A stretch of DNA of 64,000 bases from Rhineura floridana (GCF_030035675.1 NC_084499.1:20315953-20379952), one strand, 5' to 3'; counted from the stretch's first letter, positions 31,290-42,110 are shown. Made by a program: numbers and translations. The notes: generated by a model from the sequence alone, not told the origin.

Positions 31290-31425
31290 ATTTCATTTGT
31301 TGGTCACCTCATATCCAGCGGTCTCTAGGCGACTTACAACAACGGATATTAAAACATGCAATATAAAACAGATTTTAAAATATCCAATAAAAAACCTTAG
31401 AACCCAAACGAAAGAAACTAAGTAA
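31290..31425 (-). repeat. LINE 3'-tail fragment
   Basis: TCTAGGCGACTTACAACAACGG followed by AT-rich sequence with ATTAAAACATGC is a LINE tail on minus. Confidence 0.4.
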
Positions 31426-31439
31426 AGGTGGAAAGTCCC

Positions 31440-31905
31440 TTGCACATGCAAGATGCAGAACATGTGTTATGTCTCTGCCTCCCCTTCAAATTCGGGGCTA
31501 TCATTGTGCATGGTCTGGAGACTCCTGCTGGTACAACATGCTGTGGCCAGATTATTAAAATCTTGCACTGGCTGCACATATGACACCAGGCCAGGTACAA
31601 AGCCCTTAACAACCTGGGTCCAGGATACTTTAAAGACCAGCTGATCCCTTATACCTGGGCCCAACCTTGAAGATCTCAGGGAGAATCTCTATTGGTGGTG
31701 CCCCACTGTTCGGATGCACGGCTTGGAAAGACTAGAATCTATACATTCAATGTTCTGGATCCCAATATTATGGATCTCTCTCCTGGCTGAGATTAGAGAC
31801 ACCCCCCCTTTGCTCAATTTCAAGCACTTGACAAAAGACAGCAGGTATTTGAAGGTAGCGTTCGGTTTAATGACTTTTTAAATTGTTCTTATTCTTTGTT
31901 TCTTT
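31440..31905 (+). mobile_element. degraded L2-type LINE coding part
   Basis: GCTGTGGCCAGATTATTAAA, CAGGTACAAAGCCCTTAACAAC and GGATACTTTAAAGACCAGCTG match the AARLL..LTYKAL..YL region of the LINE at 3.0-3.2 kb. Confidence 0.5.
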
Positions 31906-31907
31906 TG

Positions 31908-32035
31908 GGTCATATCCAATCCTGATCCTACTCAGAGGAGACCCATGGAAATGAATAAACATGACTAACTTAGGTGACTAACATAGGTCCAATAATTTCA
32001 GTGGCTCTACCCTGAGTAAAACTCAGTTGGCTCCA
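31908..32035. repeat. palindromic repeat, family C
   Basis: GATCCTACTCAGAGGAGACCCATGG mirrored by TTCAGTGGCTCTACCCTGAGT. Confidence 0.55.
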
Positions 32036-32096
32036 GTTCTTTGTTTCATTTGTTTTGTTTGCAAATTTATGCACACTGCTTAGAATAAATGCCTCA

Positions 32097-32235
32097 AATC
32101 AGGCATGGGGAACCTTTGGCCCTCCAAATGTTGCTGAACGACAACTCCCATCAGCCCAGTCAGCAAGCATGCCAAATGGTCAGAGATGATGGAAGTTGTC
32201 ATTCAGCAATGTCGGGAGGGCCAAAGGCTCCACGA
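32097..32235. mobile_element. palindromic hAT-like MITE, family B
   Basis: CAGGCATGGGGAACCTTTGG ... AACGACAACTCCCATC mirrored by GATGGAAGTTGTCATTCAG ... GGGCCAAAGG. Confidence 0.65.
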
Positions 32236-32410
32236 AGTTGCCTTAATATGAAGACAATAAATAAAAAAGACAAAGATTTCAGGGCCTGTGAGTCTCCGAA
32301 GCCCTGGAACTTCATAGGGACAGAGATTGGGAAGTGGGGTTAAGTGAGTGTGTCCTCCACAGAACACCTTCAGTTCACTCTTAAAAGTGGTACCCAATCC
32401 TGCCCAAAGG

Positions 32411-32490
32411 CTTTTATTTATTTTATTTTATTTTTATTTATTTATTTATTATTTGATTTATATCCCGCCCTTCCTCCCAGCGGGAGCTTT
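32411..32490 (-). repeat. very short LINE 3' tail
   Basis: TTTATTTATTATTTGATTTA plus TATCCCGCCCTTCCTCCCAG: only the last 70 or so bases of a LINE, on minus. Confidence 0.55.
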
Positions 32491-32860
32491 GCAAGCCCAG
32501 ATCTTATATCCAAGCCACCTGCCTTCCCCAGAGCTAGCAACTTTGCAAGCCACCCGTTTGCAGTCATTGTGAGAATGCGCGCACAAACCTGGTCAGCTTT
32601 CTCTCTCCACCCACCTCCTATCTCTTCACTCCTTTCCTTCATGCCTCGCCGGCTCTGGTCCAACCCTAACCCTCTGTCCAGGTCCGCAGCTGTGAATTTT
32701 ATTTTTTTTAAAAAAGCACCCTTTGGAATGTTGCCTAGTTTCTGAGAACTGCAGCATTTTTTATTGCTCTGGAGGAGAAAGCAGGGGAAGATCTCCAGAA
32801 GGACCTGGCTCTTAATAACACCCATTGACTGATGGGGTTCCTTTGCCAACAAGATTGTTG
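32491..32860. other. spacer without recognised feature
   Basis: No exon or family recognised. Confidence 0.45.
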
Positions 32861-32867
32861 GAGGTGC

Positions 32868-33283
32868 AGGTTGACCAATCTGTCCATTTTACTCTCTGTC
32901 CCACATTATTTCCCCCAGATTGCCCTCCGTGTGCATCAGTTTACTGTTGTTTTTAAAGCCTTGCATGAAAACTGGTACGCATTTTCGTTCTGATTTCTCA
33001 GAATATACCCAGTTTTGAATGTAATTTTTACATAATATATGCATTTTACAAGCAATGTTCCCCAAATGAATTGCATCTTTGTATGTTATGTTCACTAATA
33101 TATGAATTTTAGGGGCACATTCCCCCCCCCCGTATGCTTTCAAAAAAATCTGTTGGAGAATGATACCTCAAAATTTGGGGAAGTGCAAATTGCAAATAGC
33201 GTTTCACCCGGTTCAGGAAGTGGGAATTCAGTAGGCTGACATTCAAACGCAAACTGTGCCAAATTTCTCTCTGTATGCACCTT
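32868..33283 (+). mobile_element. family A MITE, forward copy
   Basis: ACCAATCTGTCCATTTTACTC at the head, ATGCATTTTACAAGCAATG inside and GCCAAATTTCTCTCTGTATG at the end. Ends degraded. The next 140 bp (GGCCTTGCCCCTGGCCTTGC) form a short local duplication. Confidence 0.7.
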
Positions 33284-33468
33284 ACTGTGCAAAGATCTGT
33301 TGCTCCGCCCACCTTTGGCCACACCCACGTTTGCCCCTGGCCTTGCCCCTGGCCTTGCCCACCATTGCTGCCACCTAAGGCCCCTACAAGTGTTGCCCAT
33401 GTGAGAATGTGGCCCTTGGATGAAAAAACTGTTCTTGGCTAAATAGCCACTTGGCCTGACCCTGTAAG

Positions 33469-33523
33469 GATGTGTGTGTGTGTGTGAGAGAGAGAGAGTG
33501 AGTGTGTGTGTGTGTGAGAGAGA
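33469..33523. repeat. GT and GA microsatellite
   Basis: Alternating GTGTGTGTGT and GAGAGAGAGA runs. Confidence 0.9.
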
Positions 33524-33716
33524 GAGGTTCTAACTGTTAGAGCCATACGACAATGGCACCAATGACCTAGGGAGGTAGTGTGCTCTCCGACACTGGAGGC
33601 ATTCAAGAGGCAGCTGGACAGTCATCTGTCAGGAATGCTTTGATTTGGATTCCTGCATTGAGCAGGGGGTTGGACTGGATGGCCTTATAGGCCCCTTCCA
33701 ACTCTACTATTCTATG
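33524..33716 (+). mobile_element. CR1 LINE 3' end
   Basis: GGCATTCAAGAGGCAGCTGG, GGGTTGGACTGGATGGCC and the terminal CAACTCTACTATTCTATG, which is the classical CR1 8-bp terminal repeat. Confidence 0.8.
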
Positions 33717-34340
33717 GGAAGAGCCTTTTTTCTCTGTGTGTTTCTTCTTCCTTATCTGATGTGAGATAGCAGGCCCAGGAGGTGCCTGCATTCCTGATGT
33801 TTGACTGACATCGCTCGAGGCTCCCTCTTACATTTGGAGTTGGAAATATATATCTATATATATATTCATGGCCCACAGAGACAAACATCACCCCAGGGCT
33901 ACAATTTCCTGTCTGCTTATTTTTTAGCTCCTTTGAGTTAATTTCAAGGCTGTAATTACCGTTTTGGGCTCTCTCTGGTGCCGAACTCACAGACTCTGGG
34001 ACGTTGGCAAGGCTGATCCCTCCCTTTAGTCGGGCTATCTAAGGATAATTTTCTCATCACAGCCTCTCCTTTGCTTATCTGTTCCCGGAGCCCTTGTCTC
34101 TTTTCAGCTCTTGGCTCAGCCTTCCAGACCATTGTGTTGTTTTGTGAAATAAAAAAAGAAGTGATTGTTGACCTAGCAAAGAAAGGGTTGCCTCTTCAGC
34201 ATTCTGCTTGTGAGTTAGTTAAATAGTTTGCAAAGCTCTGTCAGATGCCAGGTGTTTTCTCTGTTTGTTCAGCAGGGTTTCCTGTCAGGTATTGCACTGA
34301 ATAAGGCCAGAATCCTATAAAACATAAAAAACATAAAATC
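33717..34340. other. spacer without recognised feature
   Basis: About 620 bp with only a short TA run near 33848-33866. No family or exon seen. Confidence 0.45.
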
Positions 34341-34342
34341 CT

Positions 34343-34475
34343 ATAAAACACAAAAAGAGCCCTGTTGGATCAGGCCAAAGGGGGCCCATCTAGTCTAGCA
34401 TCCTGATCTCACAGTGGCCAAACAGACGACCTAACGGGAAGCTTGCAAGCAGGACCTTTCAGCTTCAGCAACTTT
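34343..34475 (-). mobile_element. CR1 LINE 3' fragment
   Basis: AGAGCCCTGTTGGATCAGGC, CATCTAGTCTAGCATCC. Reverse orientation. Confidence 0.65.
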
Positions 34476-34479
34476 CATC

Positions 34480-34668
34480 ATCACGATCATTTTATTTGTA
34501 TGATGCCTTTACACACACACACACACACACACGCAAATTGTGCTCAAAGCGGCTTTCAGAACAGAAATGCATCTCCACGTCAACAATTGCAAAAAACAAT
34601 TTCATAACAAAAACAATAAAACAGTAACATAGCAATTATAACAGCAAACAAAAAGAGCTTTTCAATAC
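34480..34668 (-). repeat. LINE 3' tail with CA microsatellite
   Basis: CACACACAC run at about 34511-34532, then GCTCAAAGCGGCTTTCAGAAC and AT-rich sequence typical of a minus-strand LINE tail. Confidence 0.4.
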
Positions 34669-34671
34669 TAT

Positions 34672-35175
34672 GATCATAGCTCTGTCTATTTCCCATTTTC
34701 CCAAATCAGTTCCCCACATTACTGCAGCAATCTGCGATTTTAAAAATTTTTAAATTTAATTTTGTAAAAAAAATTCTTCTCCTGCTGGGAGGAAGGACGG
34801 GATATAAATCAAATAATAAATAAATAATAAAATGAATTTTAAAATCCTGATGAAAATTCTCCAGCATTTTGCTGCAAAGTTCTCCTAATAAGCATGTTTT
34901 TGTAGGCAGTTTTGAGTAACATACACATTTTTCCAAGCCGCTCCTCATCAGAGAATGCATTTTTTCTATGCTGTTTTCACTCATGTATTCATTGTTATGC
35001 GCAGGTCCCCTAATGTATGCATTGTTTGTAAACATTGGTTGGCAAATTGCATTGCAAAATTCAGATAAGTGCGCATTTTGAAGGATGGCCGGGTTTCAGT
35101 TCTCCTGTTGTTTTGGAAATGGCAAATCTGACAGATTTGGCTTGAAATGTGAAATGCAGTTTCACTTTGTTCCCA
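34672..35175 (+). mobile_element. family A MITE with LINE tail inserted
   Basis: Head CTGTCTATTTCCCATTTTCC, insert CTCCTGCTGGGAGGAAGGAC with AAATAATAAATAAATAA (about 34772-34835), then the body from TTAAAATCCTGATGAAAATT to GGCTTGAAATGTGAAATGC. Confidence 0.7.
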
Positions 35176-35189
35176 AAAACACCCCTCCT

Positions 35190-35445
35190 CTGATGTTATT
35201 CAGTCCTGCAGGAGTTTCTTCTAAGGCTTCCAAAGGCTGGGGCCACTTGTGATTCCCAGCAACTGGTGTTCAGTACCATGCTGCCTCCATCAGTGGACAC
35301 CATCATGTCTGGTGCCCAATGATAGTCATATCCACCATGAATTTGCCTAATCCTCTTTTAAAGCCATCCAAGCTGTTGGCCACCACAACTTGTGGAGCGA
35401 GTTCTATAGCCAAGCTACGTGCTCTCCCACTGAACTCGAGGGGAC
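35190..35445 (-). mobile_element. CR1 LINE fragment
   Basis: GATTCCCAGCAACTGGTGTTC, CACCATGAATTTGCCTAATCC and AAGCCATCCAAGCTGTTGG, reverse orientation. Confidence 0.65.
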
Positions 35446-35447
35446 CA

Positions 35448-35750
35448 TGAAAACTCTTCAGTATTTCAGTGCCGATTTCTGCAGTTTTGACTAAGGTACA
35501 TATTTGTTCCAGCAGTTTCTCCAAACACAAAGCATTTTTAATGTTATTCTCACCAATATGTTCATTTTTGTGGACACTTTCTCCTAACAGATGCAATTTT
35601 GTAAACTTTGTTTGCTTGGAGAACTGCGTAGCAAAATTTGGACAAGTGCAAATTTCAAAGGATGGCTGTGTTTTGGTTCTCATGTACTTTTGGAAAGTGT
35701 GAATTGGGTAGGTTCAGCTTTAAATGTGAACCAAATTAGATTTCTCCCAC
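35448..35750 (+). mobile_element. family A MITE, 5'-truncated
   Basis: From AAAACTCTTCAGTATTTCAG through GTGGACACTTTCTCCTAAC to AGATTTCTCCCAC. Confidence 0.7.
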
Positions 35751-35754
35751 AGTT

Positions 35755-36178
35755 GCAAAATATTAAATATTTTAAATATATTAAATATTGAATATATATA
35801 TTCAAAAGATCTTGGCTCCTCCCACTGGTCCTCCTCTGGCCCCACCCCTTACCCAGAGATGTTTGATGGTGCAAGTTGGCATCTCTGTTGTTAAGCTACG
35901 TCAAAGCTTAAGCTGATGTATGTGCTGCTTTGTGGCCCGGCCTGCACTCTTTTTGTCGTCAGAAATGTGTAGGAGTAGCCCTTGGTTTACACAATGAATT
36001 CTGCCAACTGTCCCAGCTGAGAGTTATCAGACTGAAACCTGGCAAAGTATGCAGGACATAATTCTATGTTTCGAGTTACATGTTACCCGGTTTCATTTCT
36101 AATTCTTTTCGTTCAGATGCCGCTTTCCCGCAAAATGCCATGCTCAAAGTGACTCACAGAATGCACACTGAAATGAGC
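35755..36178. other. spacer without recognised feature
   Basis: AT run near 35760-35805, otherwise nothing recognised. Confidence 0.45.
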
Positions 36179-36179
36179 A

Positions 36180-36440
36180 ATACAGGCATCAGAAGACACT
36201 GACTGGCAGCAGCACTAGGGTGTCAGGGAGGGGCTTTCCTAGCACTACCTGGAGATGCTGGAGATTAAACCTGGGACCTTCAACATGCAAAGCAGGTACT
36301 TGATCACTGGGTTATGATCTCCAGCAGCAGTCCAGAGCACGGCAAAGAGGGAGTGGGCCTTTTCAATAGTGCCCTGGTCTATGGAATTCCCTCCCCAGGA
36401 AGGCACACCCAGTGCCATCCACATTGGCCCAGAGGTCCAA
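36180..36440. repeat. SINE fragment (minus) and LINE fragment (plus)
   Basis: 36180-36315 is the reverse of a SINE body and B box (GATTAAACCTGGGACCTTC). 36330-36440 (GTGGGCCTTTTCAATAGTGC, TCTATGGAATTCCCTCCCC) is an L2-type LINE C-terminal coding piece. Confidence 0.55.
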
Positions 36441-36507
36441 GAGTCTACGTGTAGGCTGCCTGGCAAATCATGACCATTTTCTAACCAGCTTCACCCAGCA
36501 CTCAGGA

Positions 36508-36955
36508 TGGAAAAAACTGTCAGTTTCCGTTCTCTCGATTTCTCATTTTTCCAGTCTTAAATTCGGTTCTCCACATTTCTGCAGCAATTTGCGAGTCTAT
36601 TTTTAAATCCTCATAAAAATTCATCAGCATTTTTGTGCAAGTTTCTCCTAATAAATACATTTTTGCAGGCAGTTCTGACTCACGTCAGCATTTTTGCAAG
36701 CCCTTTCTCCTAACATAGATGCACTGTTGCATATTAGTTTCGTCTATGCATTTTGTGCACATTTCCCCCTAATGTGTGCAGTTTTGACCAAAACTGCTTG
36801 GGTAGAGAACTACATTGCAAAATTTGGATAAGGGCAAATTCCAAAGGATGGCTGGGCTTCAGCTCCCATATTGTTTTGGAAAGTGCTGATAATTTGAATT
36901 GGAGAGATTCGGCTTGAAATGCGAAATGCCATTTCACTTTGCTCCTAAAAACACC
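36508..36955 (+). mobile_element. family A MITE, forward copy
   Basis: GGATGGAAAAAACTGTCAGT at the head, TTCTCATTTTTCCAGTC, repeated CATTTTTG units and GGCTTGAAATGCGAAATGCC at the end. Confidence 0.75.
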
Positions 36956-36999
36956 TCTCCCATGATGTTATTCGGAGTCCCAGCCTTGCAGGATGGCTG

Positions 37000-37118
37000 A
37001 GTTTTAGTCTGAATTTTGAAGCGTGGCTGTGTTTGAGTTCTCATATTGTTTTAGGAAAGCGCGGATTTGATAAACTGGCCTTTAAATGCAAACTGAACTG
37101 ACTTTCTCCCCCACTCTC
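37000..37118 (+). repeat. family A MITE 3' fragment
   Basis: GTGGCTGTGTTTGAGTTCTC, ATTGTTTTAGGAAAGCGC and CTGACTTTCTCCCCCACTC. Confidence 0.65.
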
Positions 37119-37598
37119 ATCCAGCACACGTGCAGCATAAACCAGCCTCCAAAGTGAGCTGGCACAGCACATTCACTTTAACGCTGCTGAACCTCTCAAG
37201 CGCAAAATATATATAAGTAAATGGCAAGGTTGGCTTCGCATGTTCCACACAGGTGTATCCTATCTGTGCTCGATGCTGTTTTTTGCTCCACGCTGCAAAA
37301 GCACCCGGGTAGTAAATAACATCTGCTTGTAATTTCTTGCTCCAAAAAAGGAGAGCAGCTCCCCCCCCCCAGTTGCGTGCGATTCTCTGCCTGTGATTAA
37401 TGACACACCTGTCCAAAGGCCCAGCCGGCTCAGCACATCCATCCCGGGCAGGTAGGTCATTAATCACTTCATGTGGATTGGGCTGGGTTGATTTACTGGA
37501 AGCAAAGAAATTGGCAGCCCGTCTGTGTTCTTTTTGCCTTGGCTCGTAGAATGTGCCTCTGTAACAATGTGGAATCTGGAACCACTTTTTGTAGGGGT
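37119..37598. other. non-repetitive island, candidate conserved noncoding DNA
   Basis: 480 bp free of repeats inside a repeat-rich stretch. It carries GTGATTAATGACACACC and AGGTCATTAATCACTTC, two TAAT-core sites in mirror arrangement. Regulatory function is only a guess. Confidence 0.35.
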
Positions 37599-38049
37599 TA
37601 GGGATGGAATGATCTGTCAGTTTCACTTCTCTCCCTTGCCAGTTTTTCTCATCTTAAAGTCGGTTTTCCACATTTCTGTAGCAATCTGCAATTTTTTTAC
37701 TTAAAAAAAATCCTCATGGAAGTTCTTCAGCATTTTTGTGAGAATTTCTCTAAACAAATACATTTTTGTATGCGGTTTTGATGAATGCACACATTTTTTG
37801 CAAGCAACTTATTCTAATATAATGTATTTTTGTATGTTAGTTTCCTCAGTATATTCATCTTGTGCACACTTTCCCTTAATAGATTCATTTTTGGAACCAC
37901 TGCTTGGTTAGAGAACTGCATTGCAAAATTTGGATAAGTGTGCATTTCAAGGGATGACTGCGTTTCTGTTCCCATATTGTTTCGGAAAGTCCAGATGTGA
38001 TAAATTCAGCTTGAAATGCAGACTGAATCAAATTTCTCCCACATCCCTA
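37599..38049 (+). mobile_element. family A MITE, full length
   Basis: 451 bp from TAGGGATGGAATGATCTGTC to CCACATCCCTA, both termini well kept. Flanks GTAGGGGT and TTAGGGAT agree at 6 of 8 bases, compatible with an 8-bp duplication. Confidence 0.8.
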
Positions 38050-38685
38050 TTAGGGATGCTCTGAGTAAGTTCCATGGTTTTCTGCTTCCAGACAAACATC
38101 TATTTGTCGTGGATATGTGTCCCAAACAGGCTGTGGGTTTAAGAATATCACTGTGTTATTCAATCTATGAAATAACGATAATGACAATGCAACTGGGTGG
38201 CCAGGCTGATGTGCATTTAAGCCAAGTGGTGACAACATTGCTGTTGGCACACAGCAAAGATCCTGATCTTCATAGAACTGCTTAGAGCAGGATCCAACCC
38301 TTAATTCCACCCCCCATGGGCCAAATTTGATAGGTGGGTGTGGCCTAGGGTCCAAATGACTTTTGGTCATAATGGCACATCAGATTGAAGGGGGTCACTA
38401 GTACACTTCAGACTCGGTGGTTTATCAGATTCATTATAGCCTGTGTTTGATCACACTTCTATGTGCAAAGGCTGCATTTTGGTTCCCGAGCATGGTTCTG
38501 CAGCAATGTGGATCCCCCCCTCCCACATCTCTCCCTGGAATTCCACTTTGGCAGGCCTTTTTCCCTTTAATTATCCATTTGCTAAGTAAACAGAGTCAAC
38601 CTGGCAGCCTTGGAGGGCATCCTTGGCATGGCATTTGATTGATTCCTGCCCGTGACGCAAAGGTGATATCAATTTGGCAGAATGT
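38050..38685. other. spacer with an unnamed repeat motif
   Basis: GGGCCAAATTTGATAGGTGG near 38318 is the reverse of the motif seen near 8.6 kb. Otherwise unrecognised. Confidence 0.4.
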
Positions 38686-38686
38686 T

Positions 38687-38745
38687 TATTTATTTATTTA
38701 TTATTTGATTTATATCCCGCCCTTCCTCCCAGCAGGAGCTGGTGA
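38687..38745 (-). repeat. very short LINE 3' tail
   Basis: TTATTTGATTTATATCCCGC and CTTCCTCCCAGCAGGAGC; about 60 bases only. Confidence 0.55.
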
Positions 38746-39050
38746 AGGTAATGTTGCTGGCAGGCTTCACATTACTTTGGTATTTTTTTTCTGTTTTTTG
38801 CATCACAGACACATCTTCAGGCCGAAATCTTGATAACCCTCTGCACCCCCAGCTCTTCCAAGCCTTTTTTTAAAAAATAACTCATCCACCAAATCTGTCT
38901 GCAGAAAACTGACTAGCTGTGTGTGTGTGTGTGTGGGAAAGCACAATGCCTGAAATCCGTGGTGGTGGTTGAAGGGTGGGGGCATGCTGAACTTTGGAGA
39001 GACATCTCTGGAAGGCTGGAGTGTTCCTCACCGCCAGTCTGCCTGACAGC

Positions 39051-39329
39051 TATAAAACTGACTCAAGTTGACTCAGGATAACCACTAAACACCTCCTCCT
39101 TGTTGGAAGCTGAGGTCCCTTGGCTGCCCTTTGAAGTCTGAGGAGAGAGGAGAGAGGGAGGGAGGGAGTGTGCCTGCAACTCCCGCACCACCACCTCCTG
39201 CTCAACTGCCTCTCATTTTCTCCCCAGCCGTCCACCGAGGAGCCTGTTGCACCTGGACCCCTGAGCCATCTTTTCCCAGCCATTTGAAGCAAACATCTGG
39301 CTGGAAGGGTGTGCCTCACGTTCTCCAAG
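39051..39329 (+). promoter_or_regulatory. TATA box and possible ADAMTSL2 5' untranslated exon
   Basis: TATAAAA at 39051-39057. About 30 bases on, a non-repetitive stretch without ATG runs to a good donor CCAAG/GTAGGAC (exon end 39329). Orientation and position fit a first noncoding exon of ADAMTSL2. This is inference: neither transcript evidence nor family knowledge fixes it, and an acceptor-like TTCTCCCCAG lies inside at about 39225. Confidence 0.35.
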
Positions 39330-39384
39330 GTAGGACTTTTCATCTTCACATCATCGATTTTTCTTTTTGCTGATGCAAAGAGAA

Positions 39385-39767
39385 CACAATGTCTCTCTCT
39401 GTGTGTATGTATGGATCTATGGAGGGGGAGGGTGGTTTAAAGGTTTAATTGCACGCTGGCTTCAATGACTCCAAACATACACACAGAGAGACATCCCCTA
39501 AATTGCTTAGTGGGGAAGCGACAATGCGTTTGGTTCTTCAGAGACAGAACAATTCTCAGAAGCTAGGTGCTGTTGTGAGGCTGCAGACGGTTATATAATA
39601 CGAGTCTAGTGAGAGCAAATGGGCAGCAGTTTCAACTTTTTCCTCTGCATACTACTTAAGTGCATTTTCTTGGAATGTTTTACCTGCCCCCAAATAACCA
39701 AAACCAGAGAGGCATTTTGAAACCATTGTTGGACTGATGGAGATTTTCTTCTTCAGTATATATAATA

Positions 39768-39814
<47 letters not shown>

Positions 39815-40130
39815 CCCATTCCCTGTCGTTTGGACTGAATGAAGAATAATTATTTTACTGGCTGTGGACCAGAGGTGGCTTGAAGCTCTAATGAAAACCA
39901 ACTGTTTTGGGTGAGTTTCAACCACCTGTCTCCAAGACAAGCAGCCAAGAACTCTAGGGCTTTAAATTAATCAGTATAGATTCTGAGCATTGGGAATCCA
40001 ACTCGAGGAAGACCAGAGACAACAGTGACATGGCGAAGTGGGAGGGAGTGGGTGAAAAGATGAGACTCTTTTCTTGGGACCCCATTGGCAAACCCTTAGC
40101 AAGGCTCCGCAGCCAAAAATTGAGGCAGGC
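39385..40130. other. spacer with long CT microsatellite
   Basis: A (CT)n run of about 38 bases at 39771-39808. Otherwise nothing recognised. Confidence 0.6.
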
Positions 40131-40139
40131 TTTGTGGAC

Positions 40140-40235
40140 TACTGCAGAGGGGCCCTCCAGAGGTCATTGCACTGCGGCTCCCGTTGTTCCTGACCATTGA
40201 CCAGGCTGGCCGGGGGCGGGGGCGCTGATGGGAGT
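40140..40235. repeat. palindromic repeat, related to B
   Basis: AGAGGGGCCCTCCAGAGG, TGACCATTGACCAGGCTGGC, GATGGGAGTCCCACAGCC, degraded arms. Confidence 0.4.
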
Positions 40236-40449
40236 CCCACAGCCTCTGGAGAGCACCGCATTAGCAACCCCTGGGGTTTCAATGACAGGATGCTTCCTTA
40301 TGGGGTAAGATTTTGGGGTTGAATCCTGGCCATGTTCTTCACTGGATATTTTTTGGGGGGAAGGGGGGAGATCTATAGGGGAGACTGGCCCATGAGGGTG
40401 AATGGGGCACTGTCCCATCCAGCTGTGCCAGCCGGGACCTGCCTGCCTT

Positions 40450-40665
40450 CTTCAGAACATAAGAAGAGCTCTTCACCAGCTGGATCAGGCCAAAGGGGCC
40501 CCATCTACTCCGGCCTCCTGGCCTCACAGTGGCCAACCAGATGCCCATTTTGGGAAGCTCCCAAGCAGGCCCTGAGCACAACAGCAACTCTCTCCACTTG
40601 CAATTCCAGCCACTGGTCTCTAGAGGCATCCTGCCTCCCACAGCGAAGGTAGAACATGTTGATTC
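40450..40665 (-). mobile_element. CR1 LINE 3' fragment
   Basis: AGAGCTCTTCACCAGCTGG, CATCTACTCCGGCCTCC, CAACAGCAACTCTCTCCAC in reverse order. Confidence 0.65.
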
Positions 40666-40732
40666 TTACTTACGACCAGTCCATGGGCAGCCCAGCTTCC
40701 CCCCACTTAATCTCAGTGTTGACCTTGCAGAA

Positions 40733-40938
40733 CAGGCATGGGGAACCGTTGACCCTCCAGATATTCCTGAGCTTCAACTCGCATCAGTCCTACCAAGCAT
40801 GGCCGATGGCCAGGGTTGACGGGAGTTTTTTTTGTTTTTATTTATTATTTGATTTATATCCCGCCCTTCCTCCCAGCAGGAGCCCAGGGTGGCAATAGTT
40901 CAGCAACATCTGGAGGGCCAAAGGTTCCCCACACCTGC
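40733..40938. mobile_element. family B hairpin with LINE tail inserted
   Basis: Ends CAGGCATGGGGAACC and GGTTCCCCACACCTG. Flanks TTGCAGAA (40725-40732) and CTGTAGAA (40939-40946) agree at 6 of 8 bases, supporting hAT. Inside, about 40827-40897 is a minus-strand LINE tail (TATCCCGCCCTTCCTCCCAG). Confidence 0.75.
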
Positions 40939-40939
40939 T

Positions 40940-41215
40940 GTAGAATTCAGCAGGGAAGAGTAGCATGAGGAGAAAGCTAGAATTAGTTGTCTCTGCCTCT
41001 CATTGCCTCTGGCTGCACCTGTTGTGGGCTCCCTGACCTTCTGCCCCACCAGCCCCAAAGGACACCAGCTGCCACTCCCTCTAACTTAATTTTGACCTAA
41101 ATGATGTGATCCAGGAGTTCAGGCCTGGCGCTACTGATAGGATAGTGCAGGGCAGATTCTGGGGTCAGAACCCGGGGTCCTCTTAGCCAAGGAATTGTGG
41201 GAGTCTCTACTGCAG
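40940..41215. other. spacer without recognised feature
   Basis: No exon or family recognised. Confidence 0.4.
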
Positions 41216-41221
41216 AATGTT

Positions 41222-41385
41222 TCTGTGGCCCAGTGGGAGGAACAGCCATGCTTTGCATGCACAAAGTCATAGGTTCAACTGCCGGCATCGCCAGGTAAAA
41301 CGATTTGTTCTTTGCTTAGGGACTATTGTAATGAAGCGGTATATAAATTTCTGAAATAATAATAAATAATAAATTACACCACTGG
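41222..41385 (+). repeat. SINE head followed by LINE 3' tail
   Basis: GGCCCAGTGGGAGGAACAG, TTTGCATGCACAAAGTC and GGTTCAACTGCC are a SINE head (41222-41295). GTTCTTTGCTTAGGGAC and GCGGTATATAAATTTCTG with AATAATAAATAA are a LINE tail (41300-41385). Confidence 0.5.
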
Positions 41386-41387
41386 CC

Positions 41388-41640
41388 CGTCTGGTCCAGG
41401 GGTAGCCAAGACGGTGCCCTCCAGATGTTGGTGGACTACAGCTCCCATCAGCTTTGACTATTGGCCATGCTGGCTGCAGGGGCTGATGGGAGATGCAGTC
41501 CCAATAACACCTGGAGGTCCTTCCAGGGGCTGATGGAGCCCCAACTGGAGATGAGCCCTTCACCTGATCCAGGAGGTGTCTGCCAACTGTTGTTGGACTA
41601 CAGCTCTCATCATCCTAGGCAGCTTCAAAAAGGACAGAGC
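41388..41640. repeat. family B/F-like hairpin and a half copy
   Basis: 41388-41530 has GCCCTCCAGATGTTGGTGGAC with CTCCCATCAG mirrored by CTGATGGGAG. 41572-41640 has one arm only (TTGTTGGACTACAGCTCTC). Confidence 0.5.
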
Positions 41641-41819
41641 AAATCCATGAAGGGAAGGCCTGTTGTTGGCTTTTGACAGACATGCCCAAAGTGGAGCCTC
41701 CATGGTGAGGGGCATCTGTAGAGAAGCTGGCGAGGCAAAGCTGTCACCTTTGTGCCCTGTGACTTCCCTCCATTGAGACCCCGAAGGAAGTGCTATGGCA
41801 GACGTCAACAAGGGCACAG

Positions 41820-41945
41820 GGGAGGGCTGTAGCTCAGCACTGGATGGGAAAGGGGGTGAAGCTCAGTGAGCTTCACCCCCAGGTTTGATCCCCAGTGGCT
41901 CCTGAAGGTAGGGCTGGGAGAGTTTCCTCTCTGTGTAATGGGCAA
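41820..41945 (+). repeat. tRNA-derived SINE head
   Basis: GAGGGCTGTAGCTCAGCACTGG is the A-box region and GGTTTGATCCCC the B box; a duplicated AGCTTCACCCCC separates them. Confidence 0.5.
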
Positions 41946-42009
41946 TCGAGCTGCAATTGCCACACGTTCTGAGGTCTTTCAGGGTGAGGGGGCACAGGGA
42001 GACGCTCCA

Positions 42010-42110
42010 GGGTGGCATCCTACTCAAAGTAGACCCCTTGAAAGGAATGGACTCAAGTCAGCCACTACTCATTCTTTTCAGTGGGTCTCCTCTGCATAGG
42101 GCTTAGGATG
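42010..42110. repeat. palindromic repeat, family C
   Basis: CTACTCAAAGTAGACCCC mirrored by TTCAGTGGGTCTCCTCTGC. Confidence 0.5.
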
